Shown here: positions 45,792-55,495 of the stretch, piece by piece
Position numbering within the stretch: the stretch's first letter is position 1
How the letters are laid out: the number at the start of each line of letters is the position of its first letter
Assembly: GCF_035222375.1 (NCBI RefSeq)
Contig: NW_026946366.1
Coordinates: 1,054,001 to 1,118,000, forward strand
Direction: 5' to 3'
Source: Podospora pseudocomata
Lineage: Eukaryota; Ascomycota; Sordariomycetes; Sordariales; Podosporaceae
Length of the DNA: 64,000 nucleotides
Program-made: the position numbers and the translations under genes
The notes under the pieces: model-generated
What the model was told of the DNA's origin: nothing
Databases searched by the model: none
The model's input: only the letters and a program-made list of their open reading frames with translations

Positions 45792-47457
45792 ATGCATAAC
45801 GCCACCGTCAGCAATACCCATCTCGACGAGCACCAACGACTTCTCGCGTTGAGTTGGAGCTGGGTACAGCTTCGCCCCTGGACGACAGTACTCATTCTGC
45901 TGCTCACCAACCTCGTCTGGACGAGATACCGCAGCGGATTGCGGCAGATACCGGGCCCCTTTCTGGCGAGCTTCTCCAACTTGTGGAAGCTACGGGCAAC
46001 ATGGAATCAGAACATGCACCGGGAAAACGTGCGGGTGCACGAAGACTATGGGCCTATCGTGCGGATTGGGCCTAACCATGTCTCGGTGTCAGATGCTGAG
46101 AGCATGCAGACGATTTACGGTGTCAAGAATGTCTTTCCCAAGGTATATGCGCAGACTCCATAGCCGCCCAGCGTCTATTAGTTAACACCGGCCTACAGAG
46201 CGGATTCTACCCCCTAGCAGAAGCAGTCTACAAAGGAAAATTCCTCCCCACCCTCTTCACCACCACAAGCAACGACTACCACGCCAAGCTCAAACGCGGC
46301 TCCGCCCGCGCCTTCTCCATGGACGTCGTGATAGGCCTCGAAGAGTACGTAAACAAGTGCATTTCCGTGCTCCTCCAGCGCGTCCGCGACGTCTCCCACA
46401 ACGGCAAGAAGCCCCTCGACCCCGTAGCCTGGATGCAGTACTTCGCCTTCGATGTCTTAGGTGAGATCAACTTCTCCAAAGACCTCGGTTTCCTCGAAGC
46501 TGGCGCCGACAAAGACGGCATCATTGCCGCGATTGGCCAGATTCTAGGTTACGTCTCGTTGATAGGACAAGTGCCGCAGGTGCACAAGTTCCTGCTGGGC
46601 AACCCCCTTCTCGCCAAGATACCCGCCGTGGAGAAGACAAACCAAGTCCTCCAGTTTTCGCTGCAGCAGATCCAAGAGCGGCAGAAGAACCCCGTGCCGA
46701 GGAAGGATATCCTCACCCAACTCCTCGACACCCATCACAACGACCCGTCCGCCTTGTCTTTTGAGGAAATCGTCGCTATTACCACGACCAATGTCATCGC
46801 CGGGTCGGACACCACCGCTGTTTCGTTGTCCTCGGTTATCTACCATCTGCACAAGTACCCCGCCGCCAAAGCTAGGCTCATCGAGGAGATTGACTCCGTT
46901 GCCGCAAAGCTAGACGGTATCATCACCTATGCGGAAGCTATCAAACTCCCCTACCTTACAGCTGTTATCAACGAAGCGATGAGGATCCACCCCGCCACAG
47001 GGTTCATTCTTGAACGCATTGTCCCCAAGGGAGGCGTGACACTTCACGGGGTCTACCTCCCCGCCGGGACAGTCGTGGGCGTGAACTCATGGGTTCTGCA
47101 CCGAAACAAGGATATTTTCGGGGAGGATGTCCACTCTTTCCGGCCGGAAAGGTGGGTGGACGGGGATGAGGGGAAGATTAAGGAGATGAAGAGGAATTTG
47201 TTTACTGTGAGTCCTGCCTGTTGGTGCTACGGGAGTCATCATTTGATGCTAATACAGGCGTGACAAAACAGTTTGGCTACGGCCCCAGAAGCTGCATTGG
47301 CAAGAATATCTCCATCCTGGAGATGTGGAAGGTCGTGTTTGAGCTGTACCGCCACTTTGACATAACTTTGGCCAGTGACAAGGAGTGGACTGTCAACGGG
47401 ACTTGGTTTACGGCGCAGAGTAATATTGAGGCGGTTTTCAAGCCGAGGAAGAATTAG
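45792..47457 (+). CDS. Cytochrome P450, pisatin-demethylase-like
   Basis: Exons 45792-46142, 46199-47206 and 47272-47457 give 514 residues. A hydrophobic anchor (WTTVLILLLTNLVW) at about 30-45 is followed by the proline hinge RQIPGPFLASFS. The I-helix is AGSDTT, K-helix EAMR, the PERW motif is FRPERWVDG, and the haem loop FGYGPRSCIGKN has Cys about 461. KNVFPKSGFYP and FTTTSNDYHAKLKRGSARAFSMD fit the fungal pisatin-demethylase/CYP57-like clade. Start is the first ATG, with a short luminal N-terminus. Probably an ER-bound tailoring oxygenase of the NRPS pathway, given its neighbours; substrate unknown. Confidence 0.9.
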
Positions 47458-47632
47458 GGGGTTACTCTTGCGCGCGCAAGTTGTGTGGGACTCAGGATTC
47501 AGTGTGGGCGGCAGTTGGTGTATGCTTGCGGAAATATGACGACATTCTTATTCTTCTGTATCCAACCAAATGCCTGATAAATGTAATGGTGATGTTGAAG
47601 TACATAAATGTAGATGCAGCATGACTGTCTCA

Positions 47633-49206
47633 TCAAATCGACAACCCCTGAAAAACAACCCTCAAAGCCCCCTCAATATCAGCCGACGCCTTTCCAAGAC
47701 GCACCATCATGGACTTCACCTTGGTCTGACGTGCTGGGCTAGCTGCAACCTGGCTGGTCCGCTCAACTCGCGAGAGCAGCATCTGGAAATTGCGACTCTG
47801 CAGTCTCAAAAGCACCCGAATCATGTGAACCTGCTCCTCGTCTGAATACTGATTCCTGAACTCGTCCGAAAACATCAAGGGGTTGCAAGCGGCAGTGTTG
47901 GCCGCGCGTCCCGATGAGCTGCAGAACAGTTGGGCTGGCAAAGGCCCTGAACCGACAGCAGCTGTCAACTGTGGCTGTGATCCACCGAGAGAAGAATGTG
48001 ACTGCGCAGAACTGGAGTCGGTCAACGAAGATGGCGTTGCCTGGCTACTAGAGTCGCTGCCGTTGTTGCTCAGGATGGCGCCTGCCCGCTTGATGCGGAG
48101 ATGAATGCACTCAAACATCTCGGTGAGACGATCGCAGAGGATGAGGCGCATGGTGTGAATAGTAGAAAGGTCCAGACACTTGGGGCAGTCAAAAGGTTTG
48201 CAGCATTGAAAGACGAGCCATTTTTGAAGCCGCAAGACTTGGTCGAGAGACATGGTCGTGATGTGAAACTCGTCGTCGTCGAGTTGCTGCACGACACGGA
48301 CGAGGTCAGTAAGACACGAGCACGGCGGTGAACCGGGTCGGTTTGGGTTTGACGGGTTCTGAACGCCCGAGAGGGCCCAAGATTGGCCTGGAGACAACGG
48401 CGCCGTATCCAGTGCGAGCATGCTTGGTAATTCTTGGGTGGTGGTATGAGGAATTGGCCGGGGCTGGGGCTGGGGCTGCGAGATGGGGCCTTCGCTGGAT
48501 AAGAAGAAATCAAGGTTGTTGTAGGGGTCCTGGTGTGGCTTATTGGACTGCCGAGCGTCATTGCTCCCACTGTTGGTAGAGCTGCTTATGCTGGATCGAA
48601 CCTCCCCAGAGGCACTGTGCCGGCCAAAGTCCATATCCATATCCAGCCCGTCGATAAGATCCACTGACGGGTTACCGGCAGTCGTCAGCCCCGCTGCCCA
48701 CGGCTGATCTGCCGAGTCTACCAATGCGAACTCGCAGTCAAAGAAGTCGTTATCTAACAGCGGATCCCCACCAACCTGAACTCTTGGTGCTGTGGTGGCC
48801 GCCTGCTGCGACGGCTTGGATGGTCCCAAACCTGCGCCGTTCAAGCCCTCGCCTTGTTGATCGCCCGGTTGAGAAGACGCATCGCCAATGTCCTGCCATG
48901 GGCGCCCTGGTGGGTTGTTGGGTTGCGGCGATTGCGACGAATTCGTGCGAGGTTTCTCCCGACCGTTACTTGTCGGCACGACGCATTCGACCATTCTGGC
49001 CCGGCATCGGTCACAATTGCGAGGGTTACTACCAGTGCAACGCAGCTACCAGACGGGTGAGAACATTGTCAGATTGCTTGAGTAGGAAGCTACCCCGATA
49101 TTGAACGTACCTTTTTGGTCTGGCAGGCGACACAGGCAGGTCGTCGCATAGGACGAGTGCGATCTTTGACCACGCCGGGCCCTGAGTTGCGTCGCACAAC
49201 TTCCAT
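47633..49206 (-). CDS. Zn2Cys6 transcription factor with AflR-like C-terminal domain
   Basis: Exons 49111-49206 and 47633-49045 (minus; 65-nt intron inside the zinc cluster) give 502 residues. The cluster is CVACQTKKLRC then CDRCRARMVEC, with Cys at 25, 28, 35, 43, 46 and 53 (CX2CX6CX7CX2CX6C), after a basic stretch. The C-terminal domain (CSCLTDLVRVVQQL, LQKWLVFQCCKPFDCPKC, RLILCDRLTEMFECI, and MIRVLLRLQSRNFQMLLSRVE near the end) matches the aflatoxin-regulator family PF08493, common in secondary-metabolite clusters. The start at 49206 is chosen; an in-frame ATG at 49257 adds 17 residues. The open frame alone would start only after the cluster, so the intron call matters. Likely pathway-specific activator for the 21-49 kb genes. 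Confidence 0.88.
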
Positions 49207-51008
49207 CCCCCCTCCCTCTGCCTGGCCGCCGCCCGAACTTCGTAGCGTGATGAACATGGCAGGCCAGACCGAAGTAAGAAAACAGACAGCGCAGCAGCAA
49301 AACTTGAGGTATAACTGTCGTCCGTCTTAGGGCTGTGGCTGCGCGATAGATTTCTTGGCGAGGTGTCGATGGGTGGGTTGCGCTGGGGGTTGTCTTTAAG
49401 AAGAGTCTTGTGGGGGACAGGGTGGGGTGGCGAGCACATAAGCCGGGGTGATTACAGGACTCGTATACGTGGTGCATAATACCCTGATCTTTGTCATCTG
49501 CAGCCTCGCTGCGTTGTTACAGTTTAATGCAGACTCAGAAACACGCAAGCGGGGCTACAGGCCAAACGAAAAGCCAGTATTAACGAGGCCGACGTCATGC
49601 CTCTGCCCTCGGAGAAGGGGTGCAAGAGGGAAACAAAATCCTCCTGATGAAGTGGAAAACTGGTTGGCGTCCATCTTGTGCCCATTTGTGTAAGATATGC
49701 GGTCCAAACTTTTTACGTTGTGTGCAGGTCGAAAATACAGGTGGCAAGTGAGGGGGGGTAACACATGGTCCGTAGCTCGGGCGGCATTCTCCGACAGCAC
49801 ACATCACACAAATCACAGGCCGCCAACGTACATGACGAAGTTGCAACAAGCCTTTTTGTTGGATCGCCGGAAGCCGTTGCCGGATGAAACTAGCTTACCG
49901 GCTGTCCAACGATTGTGGTTCTGTTGGGCAGAAAAAGGCCGACGGGGGTTATAGAGGGCCATTAGGGTCCTCAGCTGACAGACACCCCGCCTATCTCGAA
50001 AGTATCTTGAAACATATAGCCGATGTAGGTAAGCTGACTTTGGCAGCGAATAAGGGATAAGTCCTTGCAAGAAACCACACCTCCTTCCCGAACCCGAGCG
50101 GGATGGGATTCCATATCAAGGCATTTCTCCTCAAGCAATCAACACCAACAACGACTTCTTGATGACCATTTCGTTCCGTTGCGTCTCCAAACACATGGCG
50201 AAAACCGAGGCTAGTTTCAACGGCCTACATGTATCGCGCCTGTTATGCGGCGCAGTGCATGTTAATGGCACGATCATCATCGAAAGCGTGCCGGTGATCG
50301 AATCCTGCAGTATAGATTAGGTAGGTAGTATGTAGGGGGCTTGCAGATCTAGCACCGGAGCGCTGACTGAATCACAAAAGTCAGAGCACGCAAGATGCCG
50401 ACGAAGTGATGAGCTAACTCCGACGCAGCAACAGAAGCGCTCCTGTTTTCATCAGCATCGCCGTCCACAGTTACAGGGGCTGTGTGTCCACACAACCCAT
50501 CAGCACCACAGAAGCGGAACTGTCCAGCAGTTTATCAGTTCTCTCAGCCTTCCACATGCTTCACTCTTCGTCAGTTTGATATATCCTGCCACATTTACCA
50601 CAAGGCATGACTGCAAGAGCCCCTCCAATCCCGTTCTTGCGAGCAAGTGGTCCCGAAGAGACAAACTTGCAAATTGTGTTGATCTCGAAGCAAACTGGAA
50701 ATGTTGCTAAATCAATTGCGTCGACGTGTGTCATCCTAACCTACCTTACTTTGAGTTAGATAAGCCGTTTTACAGGAGCGGGACGACTCGCCATCTTCAC
50801 GACAGTCACGATATGAGAGGCCGATGAACTTCAGGCATCTCCTTCATGTACCTCCATATTCGGAAGCTTTTCAGAATGTCTCAAGCGCACTCTTCATCGC
50901 GAATAGCACTACATCAATTATCTCTCTCCCCTTTTCCACTACGTAATCAGAGTGCATTCTGCGTAGGTTATATCTGGGTCCATCTATAGTAGTAGGCACT
51001 GTACATCC
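49207..51008. other. Gene-poor stretch after the regulator
   Basis: 1.8 kb holding the regulator promoter and nothing else I can assign. Short ORFs have no family signals; a T-arm-like sequence near 50283 is not part of a tRNA. Confidence 0.5.
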
Positions 51009-51556
51009 AGACTGTCATTTCCAGGGAAATCCGATACAGATTTCGGATGACATACTGCCAAAAACTGAGGAAGATTTCTCTCCCTATCTTCTACATTCAC
51101 ACCCCTCAGTCTTCCAATAAACCTGAAGCATATAACCGCCGACAGAAAATAGAAATCGAAAATAAAACGGGCTGTAGAAAATAGAGGTACTTCGGTACAT
51201 CGAGCTTGCATTTTCAGGCTCTCAGGCGGAATGATGATGAAGCATAGCTCTTTGTATAACTGGACATTTACCACTCCGATCTTCGAAGCCGAAACCAAGA
51301 TCATATGTATGCTATCGCAAGGAATGCGTTTTGCTGAGAATTCAGCTAAACAACTGGCTCGCATTTGGATGTCCGTGCACGTTTGTGCTGGATTTGACTC
51401 ATCACTGCGGCACAGCCCAGGCCCTCACCTCAGGTATATAGTCGTTTGCTCCCCCTAGCCTACCCGCAAATCTCGGGTCTTAGGGTTTTTAATATCGGGC
51501 CGATATACTATAATCCTATAAGATCTCGAGGGCTTTTGGGAAACCGGCGGTAGGAC
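51009..51556 (+). repeat. Dispersed 548-bp repeat, copy 1
   Basis: From CAGACTGTCATTTCCAG to CCGGCGGTAGG this block is clearly alignable, in inverted orientation, with 59733-60279 in the spacer between the two NLR genes. Differences are mostly transitions and this copy is the more A/T-rich where they differ (for example CCTATAAG against CCTGTAAG), consistent with repeat-induced point mutation. No coding content recognised. Confidence 0.75.
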
Positions 51557-51720
51557 GGACCAGCCCCTTCTCAAGTGCGTGCTGTTCATCCCAGTTTAGC
51601 AACCCCCTTCACTCGCCTATCCAACATACACTTCCTACTCACTCGTACTGCATTCTAATCCTACTATCAGCTCGATATAACCTGAATAGTATTGTTCGGC
51701 CTATTTTTTCGTGGAGCCAA

Positions 51721-52282
51721 TTATGGATTTGGCACCGACGACTTCCTAACTCGCAATAAGGTCTGGATGGCCCCAACATGTATCCACATCCAAATTAACG
51801 CAGCCAACAAACCTATTCCGAACTTATCAAGGAAGAGGGCGTTATTAAAGGCGATATGGCAGACAACCCATCTCAGGACCATGACGTAATATTTGAAAAG
51901 AACGGCAATAGAATTATTACCTCGGTCAGCTAAAAAGCAGGCGAGTATAATGCTAATTGCTATTTCTAACAGCAACGTGGAGGCGAAATGGCTTTTTGTA
52001 GTGGACTTGATATAGAGTCCTGAGTATGTTACCTCCTTCAGCGTAGTAGATATGGTTTGGCAAGACACTTGTATTAAGTTTGTAATGCTTCCGGTTATCT
52101 GGATCCCGCCAGTAATAAGTCCCTTGGCAGGGAGAACCGGTGCACCGCATGAAACTGTAGACTTCTTTCCAGACAGTTGTCAGACCTGCAAATTCTTGTT
52201 CTCCCCGGTCAAGGGAAATGTATTGCCGCTTTTGGACTTGGGTGGGGTGTATAGTTAGGAGCAGTACCACTGCCTCTTCCAC
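51721..52282 (-). pseudogene. Relic of a fungal orphan protein with a YWRDP-KHYKL motif
   Basis: Minus-strand frames 51953-52282 and 51721-52068 overlap out of phase. The first contains CTGSPCQGTYYWRDPDNRKHY, resembling the cysteine/CW-DP-GKKHYKL motif of abundant uncharacterised proteins in Sordariomycetes. The second has two hydrophobic segments (LLLEIAISIILACFL and GIGLLAALIWMWIHVG). No start codon context or clean gene model is apparent, and the surroundings are A/T-rich and transposon-laden, so I read this as a decayed fragment. The motif resemblance is from memory. Confidence 0.3.
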
Positions 52283-52436
52283 CCTAAACCCCCTGTCAAT
52301 TTCAGCTTGGAAAAAATGTGTTTGATTTCGAAATGTCCAAATTAACTAACTTGAGTTGGAATACCTAGTTTTCAAATCAAGGTAAAGGCCCAGTTGAATC
52401 GTCATGTAAACCAACGTACTGCTTATCTTAACTATA

Positions 52437-52487
52437 ACGTATATTATAAGCGAGTCGTACATATAAGCGAGTCGTACAGTCTCCACC
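52437..52487 (+). repeat. Left TIR of Fot1/pogo element
   Basis: 51 bp, starting ACGTATATTA; contains two direct copies of ATAAGCGAGTCGTAC, which may serve as tandem transposase-binding sites. Confidence 0.9.
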
Positions 52488-53518
52488 ACGACGCGTCCTC
52501 CTTACACTTAACATCAATTTTTTCCACAACCCAATATGCCTCCTACTTCAAAGGAAGCCAGGATACTCTTAGCCCTTGAGGCTCTTCGAATCAATGAAAA
52601 ATTAAGCCTCCGAGCTGCAGCTAAGCTCTACAACGTACCAGCTATGACTCTTCTAACCGACGCGCCGGCCGGCCTGCACGACGCGATATAACACCCAATT
52701 CGAAAAGATGACTCAATCGGAAGAGGAAGCTATTGTCCGATATATTATTGAGCTATGTACGCGAGCTTTTCCACCAAGATTGCGTAGTGTAGATGATATG
52801 GCCAACCAACTGCTACGCGTACGCGACGCGCCCCTGTTGGCAAGTTCTGGGCACATAACTTCGTCAAACGTCAGCCACAGCTCCGTACGCGTTTTAAGCG
52901 TAGATACGACTACCAGAGGGCTAAATGCGAGGATCCAAAGGTCATTGCCGAGTGGTTTGCGCTCGTACGGAACACTAAGGCTAAGTACGGTATTGTAGAT
53001 GACGATATCTACAACTTCGACGAGACTGGGTTTATGATGGGTATTATCTTCGCGGGCATGGTAGTTACGACCTCGGACGGCCTTAGTAAGGCGAAACTAG
53101 CCCAGCCTGGTAACCGCGAATGGGCAACGGTAATCCAGGGAGTTAATGCCCCTCGGTTGGGCCATCCCTCCTTTTATCATCTTGGCCGCGCAGTACCACC
53201 TTGCCAACGAGGCACTAAGCAAGCGCAGGAGAGCCAAAAACACGTGTGCGGCTTGAGGATCACTTACTGTGCAGGATGCACACGATCTACTTGACCAGAA
53301 GGCCGTGGGTGGGGAGGCAGTGGAAGAAACGCAGCCGGATGGTAGTGGTGTAGGGGTGCTTGTACAAAGGTTCAATGCTGTGGTGTATGCGGCAAGCCTG
53401 GCCATAATGCACGTACTTGCCAGGAGGCTGTAGAATCGTCTGATTCGGCTGTTTCTGATGTAATTATAGTTGGTTTCTAGTGTTGTTATGTTGCAATTGA
53501 GGATAGTTGTTGTAGGGT

Positions 53519-53569
53519 GGTGGAGACTGTACGACTCGCTTATATGTACGACTCGCTTATAATATACGT
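53519..53569 (-). repeat. Right TIR of Fot1/pogo element
   Basis: Exact reverse complement of the left TIR by eye, including the doubled 15-bp subrepeat; followed by TA at 53570-53571. Confidence 0.9.
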
Positions 53570-53759
53570 TAGTTCCGTTTCATATTTATTAATGTTCCTA
53601 CTTCGTTCTACTATAAAAAAGTGTATCGGTCCTGCTGATGCTATCTACATAGGAAAAAACCGTTCCTGGAGCCGGGTGAAAACCTATATCGGTAACAAAT
53701 AGGAAACAGTTATTGAAAAAGCCAGATAGTTGCAAAATATGGAAAGGTCCCAACAAGGC

Positions 53760-54850
53760 CTTGAGCACTAGTTGTCCTCAACTTCTGCTCCGGCCGCCGC
53801 TTCTACCTCTTCTTCCACTATTAATATACCCTCCTGCTTAAATTCCAGGTTTCTCGCTAAGCTGTATTCCATTAAGCGGCCGGAATCCATTAACCAGCCC
53901 AGAACCTTTCCTAACAGCCTTCGGTTCCGAGACCCTATAGCTTATAGTACGAGGCTAAGATCTCAGTGCGTGCGGACAGTGTTTGTTGGCCAGGTTCTAG
54001 GTTTCGGTTGTACTGGGCACTATATAACGAGGTGCTCGACTGTTTCACGGCCTTCTCCGCAAGTATAATAGGAAGTGGCTAGGCCTAAGACTTGCTGCTT
54101 AAATAGGAAGTCCCGTAGACTTATTGCTCCTGTACGAGCCTGGACTAGTCGAGAGCTCTGGGCTTTGGTTAAATCCTTGTGTCTTTTCAGGGTCTTGTCT
54201 GTGGAAAGCATTTCTGGTGGTCCTTCATCCGCTATCCTAGCAGGTCGGCCCTCGACCTGCTTTCTCCACCAGTTTTCCCATGCTTGGTAGAGTGCTGCTT
54301 CTGTCGTGGGTACTGGGGTCTCTCCTCGGCTCTCTCCCTGTGTCTCTCCCTGGCCCTCACTTTAGCTCTCACTTTGGCTCTGGTGCTGGCTGATCCACTG
54401 GTTGATGGTGATGACAGCTCTCTCAATGACCGTGGGTTCCTGCAGGTGGATGGGTCTTCGGCCTGCCTCCGTTATTGGAAGCGTCGGTATATCCTATTGC
54501 ACGCTTCTTGGACGAGCTGCCCTGGTGGGTGCTTTGATGCATCTGGTCCTTGCCCACTGTGCAAGGACGAGTTCTGTAGCCGGGCTTCAAAGTCTTCCAG
54601 TGTCTCGTTGAGGTATAGGTCCAGTGGTAGCACCCAGGGTTCGGTTTCCAAGTTTCTGATTGGTGTAGCCTTGTATGCTCCGGCCACTATCCTGAGGTTC
54701 CTAGTCTGGGCCTTCGCCAGCCTTTTCGCTAGACCCCGTGGTTGACCCTCCAGTTGGAGTGGGTGTGTGGTAGTTAGCAGCTCCATAAGCTATGGCGCTT
54801 CTGATGCACTTGGTATAGGATGGCTAATCTTATACCCGGCAGTTCTCTGT
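53760..54850 (-). mobile_element. 5'-truncated Tad1-like LINE fragment
   Basis: Reading the minus strand from 54850: IRSAIAYGA, then LAKRLAKAQTRNLRIVAGAYK, ATPIRNLETEPW, LYLNETLEDFEARLQ, then LVQARTGAISLRDFLF and the CGEGRETVEHLV motif. This is the end of the reverse transcriptase and the C-terminal CCHC-like zinc region typical of fungal Tad1 elements. The N-terminal ORF, endonuclease and RT catalytic core are missing, as expected for 5' truncation. Several frame changes and stops are present (for example around 54230-54470 and after 54020), so it is dead. Confidence 0.75.
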
Positions 54851-55495
54851 GTTAGCTCGTCATAGCAAGTCAAATGATGTCGGCTGGGAAGTTAAGAAGA
54901 TATTTTATGATGTCCTCGCATAAGCCATACTCCGTCATCAAAGGAGAAAGTGTCATCTTGATCACCTTTTTTGAAGAACTTCCCTGAAAGGCCACGTCGC
55001 CCATGTGTGAAGGAATGACTTCATACGTTCCACAGAGTATATCTTTGACCCCCCAACATGGGGCTGAACGTCATAGCACTGGTCTGGCGCTCAGCTTTCT
55101 TTCTCTAAGTAGCGTAGTCTAAGAGATATATGATGACCTCTGCGCTGTCTTCTTGAGGTATAATTACCTCGTGGTTTAGTTAAAAGAGTATTATTATACG
55201 TAAAAACTTTGCTCCGCACGACCGAATAAAGCTTGTTGTAGCGCTTAGAGTCACGTCAGGCTAACTAACTCGATCTCGAATTGTTCGAGTGGGCCATAAC
55301 TTTATAATGTGTCTACAAAGTGTTGTGGAGCCACCTGTCTTCAGGACGAAACAGGATACTCGAATTAATAAAATAGGCGGGATCTAGAAGGATCTAGACT
55401 ATTATAACGGGCTATAAATTAATGGAGACCCCCAGACCCCTCCTGTGTCACGCTATGATAGAAAAAAAGAGAGAGAGATAGAAAGAGAGATCAGC
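54851..55495. other. A/T-rich flank between LINE and NLR gene
   Basis: No gene recognised. A GA-rich tract sits at 55468-55490, just past the stop of the NLR gene. The A/T-rich content is compatible with decayed transposon sequence. Confidence 0.4.

Larger units (their letters stand above)
52437..53569 (+). mobile_element. Internally deleted Fot1/pogo-type DNA transposon
   Basis: Perfect 51-bp terminal inverted repeats (52437-52487 and 53519-53569) flanked by TA on each side, the Tc1/mariner target. The transposase begins at 52536 with MPPTSKEARILLALEALRIN and an HTH-like SLRAAAKLYNVPAMTL. It is frame-disrupted near 52650-52730 and continues as KAKYGIVDDDIYNFDETGF (first catalytic Asp region) and NREWATVIQGVNA. 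It then loses the rest of the DDE core. The C-terminal zinc knuckle CGVCGKPGHNARTC remains, ending at a stop near 53478. At 1,133 bp it is well short of the usual 1.8-1.9 kb, so it is non-autonomous but could be mobilised in trans. Confidence 0.85.

Noticed and set aside
50260-50320. Possible tRNA (GGTGATCGAATCCTGC resembles a T arm)
   Set aside because: No acceptor stem, D arm or anticodon arm could be found at the right distances.
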